64,000 bases of DNA from the NCBI GenBank assembly GCA_002498605.1, contig DAHY01000048.1, positions 14,616 through 78,615 of the forward strand. Reading direction: 5' to 3'. Under the pieces are notes generated by a model. It saw only the letters and a program-made list of their open reading frames with translations, was not told the origin of the DNA and made no database searches. The DNA comes from Methanomassiliicoccaceae archaeon UBA404. GTDB lineage: Archaea > Thermoplasmatota > Thermoplasmata > Methanomassiliicoccales > Methanomethylophilaceae. The translations under genes and the position numbers were made by a program. The stretch's first letter is position 1; each line of letters opens with the position of its first letter. This document shows positions 49,720 through 58,949 of the stretch, piece after piece.

Positions 49720-51306
49720 TCAGTTCTCCACCAAGTCAATAAACTTTGCGTCTTTGGCGCCGGATACCTTCACTACACTGTCAAGAGTGCCGGGTTCGAC
49801 GTCCTGATCCACGATAAGAATCATAAGCGCGTCTTTTTCGGATCTTCCGACCGCCATCTGCGCTATGTTGATTCCGGCTTCTCCCATGGCTGTGCCGATT
49901 CTTCCGATCATGCCCGGGGCGTCTTTGTACTTTACGTAAACCATGTCTCCGGACATGGGGACTTCAAAACTGTATTCGTCAATTCCCACAAGTCTCGGCT
50001 GACCGCCGAACACTGTTCCGCGGACCGAACGGGTTGTGCCTCCGACGCTTGTTTTGACTTCTATTATGTTTGTGTAATCCTTGGCCTCGGCGATTGATGA
50101 TTCTTTTATATTGATTCCCTTGCCTTTAGCAATAGCCAGAGTGTTTATGGTGTTGGCTCTGCCCGGGCCTATGATGTTCTTGAGAACTCCCATTACGGCA
50201 TATACCGTGAGCAGTTTGGTCTGCTTCGCGGCCAATTCTCCGCTGTATATGATTTCAAGGCTTTCAATCGGCAGATTTCCGTTAAGCTGATGTGCCAGTA
50301 CTCCCATGCGTTCCGCAAGGGGAACGTACATCTCGGTTTCCGGGTCCAACTTTCCGCGGGGTGCGTTTATTGCGTTGGTTATGATTCCTTCTTTCAGGAA
50401 TTTGACAGCGGCTTCGGCCACTTCCGTGGCAACGCGTTCCTGCGCCTCCACGGTGCTGGCACCCAGGTGAGGCGTGGTTATCAGGTTTTCAAGTTCCAGA
50501 AGTTTCTTTTCGGATTCGCATATGGGTTCTTCACACCATACGTCGAAAGCCGCGCCGGCAATGGTTTTGTTTGTCAGCGCGACATACAGAGCTTCCTCGT
50601 CAACCACACCTCCGCGGGCAACGTTGGTGAACCTTGCGTTGGGTTTCATCATGTTGAACTGTTCGGTGGAAATCATGTTTTTGGTGTCCGGGAGCAAAGG
50701 TGTGTGTATCGTCATAAAGTCGGATTCTTTCAGAACTTCTTCCAATGTCGTCAGACGGACTCCGATACCGTCCGCCACTTCTTTCGGCAGGAACGGATCG
50801 TAACCGATCAGAGTCATGTTAAACGCCTTCATGCGTTTGGCCACTTCTCCTCCTACGCGTCCGACACCAATAATACCCAGTGTTTTTCCGCTCATCTCCA
50901 CGCCGGTGTATTTGGAACGTTTCCACTCCCCTCTGTGCATCGAAACATGGGCGAAGGGAATGTTTCTTGCCAAAGACAGAAGCATTGCGCAGGTGTGTTC
51001 CGCCGCGGACAGTATGTTTGCGGACGGTGTGTTCATTACCAGTATCCCTTTCTCGGTGGCGGCGGGAACATCGATGTTGTCAACGCCCACTCCGGCGCGT
51101 CCCACGACTTTGAGTTTGCTGCCGGCTTCTATGACCTTCTTGGTCACTTTTGTACCGGATCTCACGATAAGACATTCGTATTCGCCTATTATATCACACA
51201 GTTCGTCTTCGGTAAGACCGGTCTTGACATCGACCGGAAATCCGGAGTCCCTGAGAATGGTCAATCCCTCTTCGCTGAGCGGATCGGAAACCAGAATTTT
51301 ACTCAT
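49720..51306 (-). CDS. serA: D-3-phosphoglycerate dehydrogenase
   Basis: First committed step of serine synthesis; oxidises 3-phosphoglycerate. The 528-residue long form has N-terminal substrate and NAD domains, an intervening domain and a C-terminal ACT domain (about residues 455-528). NAD-binding GIIGVGRVGGEVAKRMKA and the catalytic stretches NVARGGVVDEEAL and TTPHLGASTVEAQERV are clear. Its start overlaps the stop of the aminotransferase by 4 bases. Confidence 0.95.
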   Translation of the reverse strand: MSKILVSDPLSEEGLTILRDSGFPVDVKTGLTEDELCDIIGEYECLIVRSGTKVTKKVIEAGSKLKVVGRAGVGVDNIDVPAATEKGILVMNTPSANILSAAEHTCAMLLSLARNIPFAHVSMHRGEWKRSKYTGVEMSGKTLGIIGVGRVGGEVAKRMKAFNMTLIGYDPFLPKEVADGIGVRLTTLEEVLKESDFMTIHTPLLPDTKNMISTEQFNMMKPNARFTNVARGGVVDEEALYVALTNKTIAGAAFDVWCEEPICESEKKLLELENLITTPHLGASTVEAQERVATEVAEAAVKFLKEGIITNAINAPRGKLDPETEMYVPLAERMGVLAHQLNGNLPIESLEIIYSGELAAKQTKLLTVYAVMGVLKNIIGPGRANTINTLAIAKGKGINIKESSIAEAKDYTNIIEVKTSVGGTTRSVRGTVFGGQPRLVGIDEYSFEVPMSGDMVYVKYKDAPGMIGRIGTAMGEAGINIAQMAVGRSEKDALMILIVDQDVEPGTLDSVVKVSGAKDAKFIDLVEN

Positions 51307-52373
51307 TCCATAACCTCCAAAATTTCATCCATGGCACCAAGGAGTTCTTTCACTCTGTCCGGCGTCAGATCCCCCATATGCCCTATCCTGAACGTCTTTT
51401 CCTTCACACCGCCGTATCCGTTGGATATTTCGTATCCCTTATCCTTCAGAGCGGCATGGAACGCGTCAAAGTCCAGGTCTCCGCGGTTCAACACGCCTAT
51501 GGTGTTTGACCGCACCCCCTCATCGGGGAATATACCGTTAAGTTTTTTCTCCGCCCAGTTTCTTACGAGATCCGCCATTTCGTTGTGGCGTCTGTAACAG
51601 GCGGGCATGCCCTCTTTTAAAATCTTGTCGAGCTGGTAATCCAATGCGTACATCAGCGATACCGGCGGTGTGGTCAGGGCGTAATTCACATCGCTTTGTT
51701 TTTTGATTTTTATCAAATCCGTGTAGAATCCCCGGTTTTCCACGGTTTCGGCCTTTTTGAGAAGGCGTTCGGAACATACCATGAGTCCCAGTCCCGGCGG
51801 AAGTGCCAGAGCCTTCTGCGTGCCGAATATCAATGCGTCCGGTTCCAGATTCTTCAAATCCAAATCCATTGCGAAAGCCGAAGTTACGGCATCTATAATC
51901 ACAAGGGAATCGGGATTCTGATTACGGACTTCGTCCGCTATTGCGGTTGAATCCGCAAACACCCCGGTGGAGGATTCGTTGCTGACCCAGTGAACGGCTT
52001 CGATGTCTTCCGTTACTTTTCCTTCTATGTGTTCTGGAAGAATTGCCTTTCCGAACGGAACGTTGACTTTCTCAACCGTTTTGCCGTTGAGTTCCGCAAT
52101 CTCCGCAGACCTGTCCCCGAAGGAGCCTCCGCTTATACCCAGGGATTTGCGGGATATCCCGTTTCTTATGGCGCCTTCGATCATCGCGGTAGCGGAACCG
52201 CTTACCATGAAAACGTCCATGTCTGTGTTCAGAGCCTTGCGGATTTTCTCCACAATCGATCCGTGCAGAAGTTTGTATTCTTTGGATCTGTGTGTTATGA
52301 TCGGCCTTGTCATGGCTTCAAGCGTTTCGGGCTCTACATTCACGGGGCCTACGGTGAAAAGTTTTCTGTTCAA
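51303..52373 (-). CDS. Class V aminotransferase (serine/alanine-glyoxylate type)
   Basis: PLP enzyme of the class V small aminotransferase family; 356 residues. The PLP lysine lies in FGTQKALALPPGLG near residue 190. Location in front of serA suggests a role in the phosphoserine step or in serine-pyruvate transamination; archaeal SerC enzymes belong to this class. The start is TTG at 52373, 8 bases after a GAGGG Shine-Dalgarno; no ATG lies in frame upstream. Confidence 0.85.
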   Translation of the reverse strand: MNRKLFTVGPVNVEPETLEAMTRPIITHRSKEYKLLHGSIVEKIRKALNTDMDVFMVSGSATAMIEGAIRNGISRKSLGISGGSFGDRSAEIAELNGKTVEKVNVPFGKAILPEHIEGKVTEDIEAVHWVSNESSTGVFADSTAIADEVRNQNPDSLVIIDAVTSAFAMDLDLKNLEPDALIFGTQKALALPPGLGLMVCSERLLKKAETVENRGFYTDLIKIKKQSDVNYALTTPPVSLMYALDYQLDKILKEGMPACYRRHNEMADLVRNWAEKKLNGIFPDEGVRSNTIGVLNRGDLDFDAFHAALKDKGYEISNGYGGVKEKTFRIGHMGDLTPDRVKELLGAMDEILEVME

Positions 52374-52452
52374 ACGGAATCCCTCTGTCCTTAGGTAACG
52401 GACAATAACGGCTATATCGTCAACCTATATTTATTTTGACAATTATGAACGA

Positions 52453-53607
52453 TTACAGGTTTGCGAAGAACTTCTTGGCCCTGTCCAATCCTTCCCTTAT
52501 CTGCTCTTCGCCGGTGGCGTAAGACATTCTGAAGAATCCTTCTCCCGCGGGACCGAAAGCGGAACCGGGGGTCATGGCAACGTGGGCTTCCTCCAACAGC
52601 ATCGTGACAAGCTTGCTTGACTTTATGTCCGCTGTGTATCTGGGAAAGAGGTAGAACGCTCCCTGAGGCACATTGACGTCGAGACCTTTTATCTCGTCTA
52701 TCAAATCGATGGCAAGGTCTCTTCTCTGCTTGAATTCCTTCGTGAATGCGTTTCTTTGCGTCTGGTCGCCTTTTATCGCTTCGATGGACGCCTGCTGCGC
52801 AAAAGACACGCAGCATGAAATGGAATGCGACTGTAATTTGTTGAGATTCGAAATTATGTCTTCGTTGGCAATTGCCCACCCCATTCTCCATCCCGTCATC
52901 GCATAAGTCTTGGAAAGACCGGACACCGTTATGGTTCGGTCGAACATGTCGGGATAGGCCGCGGCCGAAAGATGTTTTCCTTCGTAGATTACTTTCTCGT
53001 AGATTTCGTCGGAAAGTATGAGAAGATTGTGCGCCTCGGCAATGGATACGAGTTCGCGGAGAACATTGTCGGGTATGACACAGCCCGTGGGGTTGCAGGG
53101 TGTGTTGATTACCATCATTTTGGTTTTCGGCGTGATGGCGGCTTCCATCATCGCGGGGTCCGGCACAAATCCGTCTTCGAAGTAGGTGGGAACAAAAACC
53201 GGTACGGCTCCCGCCAAACGGACGCAGGCTTCGTAAGATACCCATGCGGGGTTGGGAATAAGAACTTCATCGTCAGGATCCAAATATGCCAGGAACGTCA
53301 TGAAAATAGCCTGTTTGGCAGGCGTAATCAGAACGTTCGCGCCTCGGCAGGGTATGTTGTTGTCGTTGTGCGCCGCTTCCGCGACGGCGCGTCTCAGCTC
53401 GGGTATCCCCAAAGACGGAGTGTAATGCGTGAAGCCGTTGTCCAACGATTCTTTGCAGGCGTCGATTACGTTGGTCGGTGTGGTAAAATCAGGTTCCCCC
53501 ATAGAGAACGATATAATATCCTGGCCCTCTGCTTTCAATCTGCTGACTTTGTTGGAAATAGCTACAGTGCCTGATGCGGGAACGTTCTGAAGCCTTTGCG
53601 ATACCAT
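52453..53607 (-). CDS. Aspartate/aromatic-type aminotransferase (class I/II)
   Basis: Fold type I PLP aminotransferase of 384 residues. Key residues: NTPCNPTG (Asn), DEIYEKVIY (Asp, Tyr), SGLSKTYAMTGWRMGW with the PLP lysine near residue 231, and RMSYATGEE with the C-terminal substrate arginine. The substrate (aspartate, alanine or aromatic) is not readable from these motifs. A GAGAGGG element and a TATA-like sequence ATTATATC lie upstream. Confidence 0.9.
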   Translation of the reverse strand: MVSQRLQNVPASGTVAISNKVSRLKAEGQDIISFSMGEPDFTTPTNVIDACKESLDNGFTHYTPSLGIPELRRAVAEAAHNDNNIPCRGANVLITPAKQAIFMTFLAYLDPDDEVLIPNPAWVSYEACVRLAGAVPVFVPTYFEDGFVPDPAMMEAAITPKTKMMVINTPCNPTGCVIPDNVLRELVSIAEAHNLLILSDEIYEKVIYEGKHLSAAAYPDMFDRTITVSGLSKTYAMTGWRMGWAIANEDIISNLNKLQSHSISCCVSFAQQASIEAIKGDQTQRNAFTKEFKQRRDLAIDLIDEIKGLDVNVPQGAFYLFPRYTADIKSSKLVTMLLEEAHVAMTPGSAFGPAGEGFFRMSYATGEEQIREGLDRAKKFFANL

Positions 53608-53666
53608 GTGACCCTCTCTCGGTACCTGCCCCTATCGTTTGGAGATATAATAATGTGACCGCGGAA

Positions 53667-54740
53667 TCAAGTCAGAATCGACTTCAGATTATTATTCTCT
53701 GCGGCCTGTTTTATGTCAAGTGCCATACGTCCGCCGGTGCTCAGTCCGGGATATATCAGGTCGGCGTAAGGAGAACCGGTGATGAACGGGTTGGTTCCGG
53801 CAACGATTCTGGCGGATACTTCGAAGACTTTGAACTCGAGTTTGTCGCTTACCACGGTCTCCAGACAGAACGGCCCCCATATGCCTCCGAACATCTCGAA
53901 AGCCCGGTCAACCACCAGCTGACCCATTTCCAAAGCCTTGGGCAACAGCGACTCCCTCATGACGACGGGGGTGTTTCCGGTAACGACGAACGAAGGGTAC
54001 AGTCCGTGTCTCTTGAGATCTTCGACCGAACCCAGTTTGTACATTTCGTCTATGTTGCTTTCGTCACGGCGGTCCATCGACATAAGCTCCAAGGAGCCCC
54101 CGTTTTCGCACAGATAACCGTCTTTTTTGTTCTGGTCGTAGAAGTAGTGAATGTAATATCTGGTACCCAAACAGTATTCCTGTATTGTGTGAGGCTGGGT
54201 GTTGTCTATCGACATTTTGAAATCTGGATAATCCTTGGCTATGAAGAATCCCCTGCCTCCCTTGGCCCCGTGGTATTTTACCATTACGGGCTCCCTTATC
54301 TCTCTGGCGTCCGATATGAGACGGGGCATCGGGACTCCCGCGGAAGTTATCCACTCCCTCTGCATCTCCCGGTCCGATTCCCACGAAAGGACTCCCCGAT
54401 TGCCGTACGAAGGTACTTCAAAATCCTCGAATCTTTTTGTACCCATATACTCGACGAAGGATCCGTGAGGTATCAGGACAACGTTTTTATCATGAAGTTC
54501 TCCGATTCTTTCTTCCATTTCGTCAAAATCGCGGTATTTCAGAATTCCGTCCGGCTTTGCCAGGGGAAATGCGTCATAATATCGGGTATCGTGGCTTACG
54601 GTCAGCCCCAGAGTTTTGAAACCCATCCTGCGGGCGCCGTGGAAAATCTGAAGCGAAGAATGAGAACAAAGTGTCGCGATGGTTATTTCCGAAGGGTCGT
54701 ACCCATCGATGATTTCATCAATCTTCTTTTTGGGAACCAT
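53667..54740 (-). CDS. purP: Formate-dependent FAICAR synthetase
   Basis: Archaeal ATP-dependent synthetase that forms FAICAR from AICAR, formate and ATP, in place of a folate transformylase; 357 residues. The N-terminal ATLCSHSSLQIFHGARRMGFKTLG and the ATP-grasp core PVMVKYHGAKGGRGFFIA are diagnostic. It coexists here with PurH, which does the same step with folate. The gene is divergent from RPA, with the two start codons 145 bases apart. Confidence 0.95.
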   Translation of the reverse strand: MVPKKKIDEIIDGYDPSEITIATLCSHSSLQIFHGARRMGFKTLGLTVSHDTRYYDAFPLAKPDGILKYRDFDEMEERIGELHDKNVVLIPHGSFVEYMGTKRFEDFEVPSYGNRGVLSWESDREMQREWITSAGVPMPRLISDAREIREPVMVKYHGAKGGRGFFIAKDYPDFKMSIDNTQPHTIQEYCLGTRYYIHYFYDQNKKDGYLCENGGSLELMSMDRRDESNIDEMYKLGSVEDLKRHGLYPSFVVTGNTPVVMRESLLPKALEMGQLVVDRAFEMFGGIWGPFCLETVVSDKLEFKVFEVSARIVAGTNPFITGSPYADLIYPGLSTGGRMALDIKQAAENNNLKSILT

Positions 54741-54800
54741 ATCCTATTATTGCTATGATACATATAAAGATTAGGTAATAGTACAACAAACCTTTCAGTT

Positions 54801-54820
54801 TTCGGTATATTCGGTATACC
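54801..54820. repeat. Tandem TTCGGTATA repeat with internal inverted repeat
   Basis: TTCGGTATA occurs twice in tandem (54801-54809 and 54810-54818). The same stretch forms an inverted repeat GGTATA-TTCGG-TATACC at 54804-54820. It lies in the divergent purP/RPA region, about 10-30 bases upstream of a TATA-like CTTTTATATTG used for RPA, a position fitting regulation of either gene. Confidence 0.4.
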
Positions 54821-54885
54821 CCTTGTGTAGTCTTTTATATTGTGAATCCCTAAGAGAAATATCGCACATAAGCGAGGTCGATAAA

Positions 54886-56205
54886 ATGAACGATGAAGAA
54901 CTGACACCCCACTTTGAAGAACTGAAAAGGGTGCTGCAAGGTAAAGTCGACGATTCAGAAATTATGAATGAACTGAAGAGATACGTCAACGACTTCCACA
55001 TAGCCCCCGATGCAGCAAAAAGAGGAATACTGCGTAAGTACGGAGCTTTGGAATCCACGCCGTTCCAGACCACGGTGGTCAAACAGATAGACGATCTTAC
55101 CGGCAACGAACAAAGCGTTGACCTTCTCGTAAGAGCGGTTTACGTCGAAGAAAGAGACATCACGGTCAGAGGAAGCCCGAAAACAATTATTTCGGGTATC
55201 GTGGGTGACGGAAGCGGTACCGCTTCTTTTACCGTTTGGGAAAAACAGAATACCAAAATGGAAAAGGGCTCTGTTTACTGGCTGAGAAATGCCTACACCA
55301 AAACCTGGAACGACCGGGTTCAGATTAACATAGGCAACAGAGGCAGCATCGAATCGGCCGAGGGCGAAACAGTGGATGTCCCCGACCGTGTGATTACGAT
55401 GGAAGCTTCCGAATGTAAAATCGGCGAAATAACCAGCGGCATGAGCAATGTTACGGTTACGGGCCGCATACTTTCCACGGAAGAACGGAACGTCATGGTA
55501 AAGGACGAACCCAAAACCGTTTATTCGGGTATGATTGCCGACGATACAGGTAAAATACAATATTCCGCATGGGAGAACTTTGAACTGAAGGAGGGCGAAA
55601 CCGTTTGCATCAAAAACGGATACATCCGCTCCTGGAGGGGTATCCCCCAGCTTAACATCGGAGAAAGAGCCGAGATCAGCAGAGTCGACGATACGTTCGG
55701 AACCCTGCCCGACGGAGCCGTGACCAAATCCATAGGGGAGATTGTACGGACCGGCGGAGGCATCGACATAAACATCGTCGGAACCATTGTGGATGTGAGA
55801 CGGGGAAGCGGACTTATCGAAAGATGTCCCGAATGCAACCGCTCCATATTCAACGGGGAATGCCAGTCCCACGGAAAGGTGGAGCCCGTGCTCGATCTGA
55901 GACTCAAGCTCACCGTGGATGACGGCACCGGTGCCGTCAGCGCCATTGTCAACCGTGAACTTACCGAAGTTCTGACGGGTACGACTTTGGGTGCCGCCGA
56001 AGGTTTGGCCAAAGCAAAAGGCAGCATAGAACCCGTTGCCTCGGAAATGGCTCAGAAGATTATCATTAAAAGAGTGTCCATGACCGGTAACGTTCTGAGT
56101 GACGACTACGGACCGATGATGATTGTCAAAGAAGCCGCGATTGTGGAAGAGGACGTGACGGCCGAAGCCGAAAAACTTCTCAAAACCGTGGAGGAGTCCA
56201 TATGA
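54886..56205 (+). CDS. Replication protein A, multi-OB ssDNA-binding protein
   Basis: Binds single-stranded DNA in replication, repair and recombination; 439 residues. Three OB folds are apparent, starting near residues 70, 175 and 280, with recurring SGMI or SGIVGDGSGTASFTVWE-type strands. The third contains a zinc finger, CPECNRSIFNGECQSHG (CxxC-x8-CxxH). The ATG at 54886 is preceded by GAGGT; the longer reading from 54823 lies near the promoter. It overlaps the partner gene by 4 bases. Confidence 0.92.
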   Translation: MNDEELTPHFEELKRVLQGKVDDSEIMNELKRYVNDFHIAPDAAKRGILRKYGALESTPFQTTVVKQIDDLTGNEQSVDLLVRAVYVEERDITVRGSPKTIISGIVGDGSGTASFTVWEKQNTKMEKGSVYWLRNAYTKTWNDRVQINIGNRGSIESAEGETVDVPDRVITMEASECKIGEITSGMSNVTVTGRILSTEERNVMVKDEPKTVYSGMIADDTGKIQYSAWENFELKEGETVCIKNGYIRSWRGIPQLNIGERAEISRVDDTFGTLPDGAVTKSIGEIVRTGGGIDINIVGTIVDVRRGSGLIERCPECNRSIFNGECQSHGKVEPVLDLRLKLTVDDGTGAVSAIVNRELTEVLTGTTLGAAEGLAKAKGSIEPVASEMAQKIIIKRVSMTGNVLSDDYGPMMIVKEAAIVEEDVTAEAEKLLKTVEESI

Positions 56206-57101
56206 ACGCAAGAGAAACGGCTTGGAGATTGTTTGCCAACGAACTGAACGGTTCCACGACTTCACTGAAGGGGGACGAGGAAATGTCTCCGTTCTATGTC
56301 GTAACCCGGTTGGGGGCGGTTGTGAACAGAGTCCTTATTGCGGGTGTTCTGACCGAGAAAGAAAATATGGGAAGCGACGAAGAGCCCCTCTGGAGAGGAC
56401 GTATTCAGGATGTTTCCGGGAGTTTCTTCATAAACGTCGGAAAATTCCAGCCCGAAGCCGCCGCGGCCATGGCCGATTTGGAGGCCCCGTGTTTCATAGC
56501 CGTTGTGGGTAAAGTGCGGACGTACAACGCCGATGACGGCAGAGTCTTTGTTTCCGTAAGACCGGAAACCGTGGTGGAAATCGATGAAAGCGTCAGAAAA
56601 CAGTGGATTCTCAGCGCAGCCCAGTCTCTCTGGAGCCGCCTTATCAGAATGAAGAAAGCGATTGCGATCAGCAGCACATCGGAAAAAGAACTGATAGATG
56701 CCGGATTCACCGAAGAAGAGGCGAAAGGCATAGACATCGCACTGAATCAGTACGGAACTCCGGAATCTTCCACTTACATAAAAATAATCCAGGATGCCCT
56801 CAGAATGCTTCTGCCCGACAATAACATAGACTTCGGATTCCCCGAAGACGTGGGACCGGACGAGATCGATATCGAGCCGGTGCAGAATGTCGCTGAACGT
56901 CAGGATATGGAAGATGCGGTTCTGCGCATAATCATAGAATTGGATCATGACGGGAAGGGAGCTCCGCGGGATGAGGTGGAAAGAGAAGCCGAAGCCGAAG
57001 GCATATCCGCCAACGAACTCGAAGAAATCTCCGACACTCTGATGGACAAGGGTTTGATTTACGAACCCGATCTGAGAAGACTGAAACACATCCCTTACTG
57101 A
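56202..57101 (+). CDS. RPA-associated protein
   Basis: Partner encoded directly after RPA in many archaea; 299 residues. An N-terminal OB-fold domain (VNRVLIAGVLTEKEN ... WRGRIQDVSGSFFINVGKFQPEA) is followed by a long helical, acidic linker and a C-terminal winged-helix-like region (residues about 225-299). Probably forms a complex with RPA and modulates DNA binding. Its start overlaps the RPA stop by 4 bases. Confidence 0.88.
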   Translation: MNARETAWRLFANELNGSTTSLKGDEEMSPFYVVTRLGAVVNRVLIAGVLTEKENMGSDEEPLWRGRIQDVSGSFFINVGKFQPEAAAAMADLEAPCFIAVVGKVRTYNADDGRVFVSVRPETVVEIDESVRKQWILSAAQSLWSRLIRMKKAIAISSTSEKELIDAGFTEEEAKGIDIALNQYGTPESSTYIKIIQDALRMLLPDNNIDFGFPEDVGPDEIDIEPVQNVAERQDMEDAVLRIIIELDHDGKGAPRDEVEREAEAEGISANELEEISDTLMDKGLIYEPDLRRLKHIPY

Positions 57102-57123
57102 TGCGCTTTCCAAACCTCTTACT

Positions 57124-57942
57124 TTATTTCTTATACATTACCGCCGAGGCGTATCCCACGACTTCCGAGGGATTTCCGCCCAACGAATCGTATGAATCGG
57201 AATATTTCAGAATCTCCGCGCTTCCGGGTTCCGTGGCAAGGATGGCGGTGGCTATCGGACCGAACCCGCAGGCGGATATTCTGTTGGACATTACCGTGTC
57301 GAACAGTCCGTCGGCGTTCAGATTCTTTATGTCGTTCAGTATCTTGGCGTCAAGAGCCGTTGCTTTTTTCTTCGGAATATAGTGGGATAAATCACTGGAC
57401 GCCAACACGATGACGTCCCGGTCTTTGCAAACAGCCTTCAAAATATCCCCGAGGCGGTGAGCGGTGGTTTTGTCCTGTCTTGACATTATTATCGGCAGTA
57501 TCTTCGGGTCGGGATCGATGTACTGTATGAACGGAACCTGAACCTCCACGGAATGTTCGTAGGCATGAGCCGCCGGACTGTTTGGAATCATTCCGTCCAG
57601 ATCGCGGATTAAATCCAAATCGATTTTACATGGACCCAGAGGCGTCAGATAGTCGTCAGAGCACGTAACGAAATCGAAAGGGACCCCCTGGTGATCCGGA
57701 CCTATTATCACGTAAGTGTCGGGAAGTCCGTCTTCTTTAATTTTTTTGAAGGCGTGCGCGGCATTCATACCCGATGCCATATATCCCGCGTGAGGCGCCA
57801 CGGCCGAAACGATTTTTCTGCCGTTGCCTTCTTTGCCGGGCATTCCCGGGCCCAATTTATGGGAAAAACATGTCTCGATATCTTTTATCAGACCGTTCCT
57901 GTCGGAAGAATAGAATCTGCCCGCTGCAACAGGATATCTCAT
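57124..57942 (-). CDS. MEMO1 family (AmmeMemoRadiSam system protein B)
   Basis: Non-haem dioxygenase-like fold of the MEMO family, part of the archaeal/bacterial AmmeMemoRadiSam gene group of unknown function; 272 residues from ATG 57942 (MRYPVAAGRFY). Metal-site histidines are seen in APHAGYMASGMNAAHA and in EHSVEVQVPFIQYI, with SSDLSHYIPKK in the C-terminal half. The other two members (AMMECR1 and radical SAM) are not in the window. It follows rpsB by 39 bases. Confidence 0.9.
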   Translation of the reverse strand: MRYPVAAGRFYSSDRNGLIKDIETCFSHKLGPGMPGKEGNGRKIVSAVAPHAGYMASGMNAAHAFKKIKEDGLPDTYVIIGPDHQGVPFDFVTCSDDYLTPLGPCKIDLDLIRDLDGMIPNSPAAHAYEHSVEVQVPFIQYIDPDPKILPIIMSRQDKTTAHRLGDILKAVCKDRDVIVLASSDLSHYIPKKKATALDAKILNDIKNLNADGLFDTVMSNRISACGFGPIATAILATEPGSAEILKYSDSYDSLGGNPSEVVGYASAVMYKK

Positions 57943-57981
57943 AGAAATGAAAAGGGGTTTGAAGATGAAAGAGTTTTGCAA

Positions 57982-58605
57982 TCAAAGCTTTGCTTCGAAA
58001 TCTTCGATTTCCATCTTGAAATCTTCGGGATCCTTCAGGTCACCGCGGGCCAAAAGCACTTCGCGGGTAAGGAGCCAGTAGACACAGGCCAACGCCCGTC
58101 TTCCCTTGTTGTTTGTGGGAAGTATAAGATCGACGTTGCGGGTTTCGTTGTTTGCATCGCACATAGCGATTATCGGAACACCCAGGTTGAGTGCTTCGTT
58201 CAACGCCTGCTTGTCCGCGGCGGGATCGGTCATAAGAATTACTTCAGGCTCCACGAAACCGGGGTGAACGGGGTTTGTGAGCGTTCCGGGTACAAAACGT
58301 CCTGCGAAGGCGGGTGCACCGATGGCTCTGGAAAATTCTCTGGCGGGTCTCTGTCCGTACTGCCTTGCCGAAACCACAAGAACTCTTCTGGGGTCGTAGC
58401 GCGCAATCATGGAGGCGGCGACTCTTATTCTTTCATCCGTCTTCTGGACATCGAGGACGTAAAGACCGTCCTGCCTGACCTTGAATATGAAATCCTTCAT
58501 ATCGGCGCTTTTCTGCTGTGTTCCGATGTGGACCCCGGACGTAAGATAGATGTCTTCGGGTACCAACAAATCGGCATCGAACGTAATTATATCCTCATCG
58601 CTCAT
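57982..58605 (-). CDS. rps2: 30S ribosomal protein S2
   Basis: Component of the small ribosomal subunit; 207 residues, normal for archaeal S2. Typical stretches are [62 protein letters not shown] and [19 protein letters not shown]. It follows rpoK by 13 bases in the usual archaeal rpoK-rpsB neighbourhood. Confidence 0.97.
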   Translation of the reverse strand: MSDEDIITFDADLLVPEDIYLTSGVHIGTQQKSADMKDFIFKVRQDGLYVLDVQKTDERIRVAASMIARYDPRRVLVVSARQYGQRPAREFSRAIGAPAFAGRFVPGTLTNPVHPGFVEPEVILMTDPAADKQALNEALNLGVPIIAMCDANNETRNVDLILPTNNKGRRALACVYWLLTREVLLARGDLKDPEDFKMEIEDFEAKL

Positions 58606-58618
58606 GTAAATGTGCCTC

Positions 58619-58789
58619 TTAATCTCTGACGACAGTGATGGGTATCATGTCATTATCGTATTCCAGCATGGCAATATCGATTGGATCAATCATACTCTCG
58701 GGATAATCTACGAGAACCGGAGCGCCATACGATATCTGCAACGCCCTCGAACCGATAATCCTAGCTTTTTCGAATCTAGTGTATTTCAT
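58619..58789 (-). CDS. rpoK: RNA polymerase subunit K (Rpb6-like)
   Basis: Small assembly subunit of RNA polymerase; 56 residues from ATG 58789 ([20 protein letters not shown]). [19 protein letters not shown] is the conserved RpoK core, with the acidic C-terminal half [27 protein letters not shown] precedes the ATG by 3 bases. First gene of rpoK-rpsB-MEMO, with a TATA-like GCTTTATATGG about 45 bases upstream. Confidence 0.93.
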   Translation of the reverse strand: MKYTRFEKARIIGSRALQISYGAPVLVDYPESMIDPIDIAMLEYDNDMIPITVVRD

Positions 58790-58901
58790 GTTCACCACAC
58801 AGGATACCCCTCTATCAGGGAACTCCATATAAAGCTTTTGTAAAAATGCCTCTTTTCCTTATTGTTAGTTTAACACAATCAACGCACGCGCGCGAGGGGA
58901 T

Positions 58902-58949
58902 ATGGATAACGATAATATCAAAGATTGCATTTACGGATACGATGGTTGA
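58902..58949 (+). CDS. Possible 15-residue upstream open reading frame before DUF2240
   Basis: A short open frame, MDNDNIKDCIYGYDG, starts at ATG 58902 after a strong GAGGGG Shine-Dalgarno and ends with TGA 58947-58949. It overlaps the DUF2240 ATG at 58942 by 8 bases. DUF2240 itself has no strong Shine-Dalgarno, so ribosomes may be delivered by coupling. Whether it is translated is unproven. Confidence 0.35.
   Translation: MDNDNIKDCIYGYDG

Noticed and set aside
50290..51597. 435-codon open frame antisense to serA
   Set aside because: Shadow of serA and the class V aminotransferase, with low-complexity translation and no motif.
52412..53245. 277-codon minus-strand frame inside the aspartate-type aminotransferase gene
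   Set aside because: It is a shifted frame of the same strand within a full-length aminotransferase with intact PLP motifs.
54955..56265. 436-codon open frame antisense to RPA
   Set aside because: Entirely opposite to RPA, whose OB folds and zinc finger are convincing.
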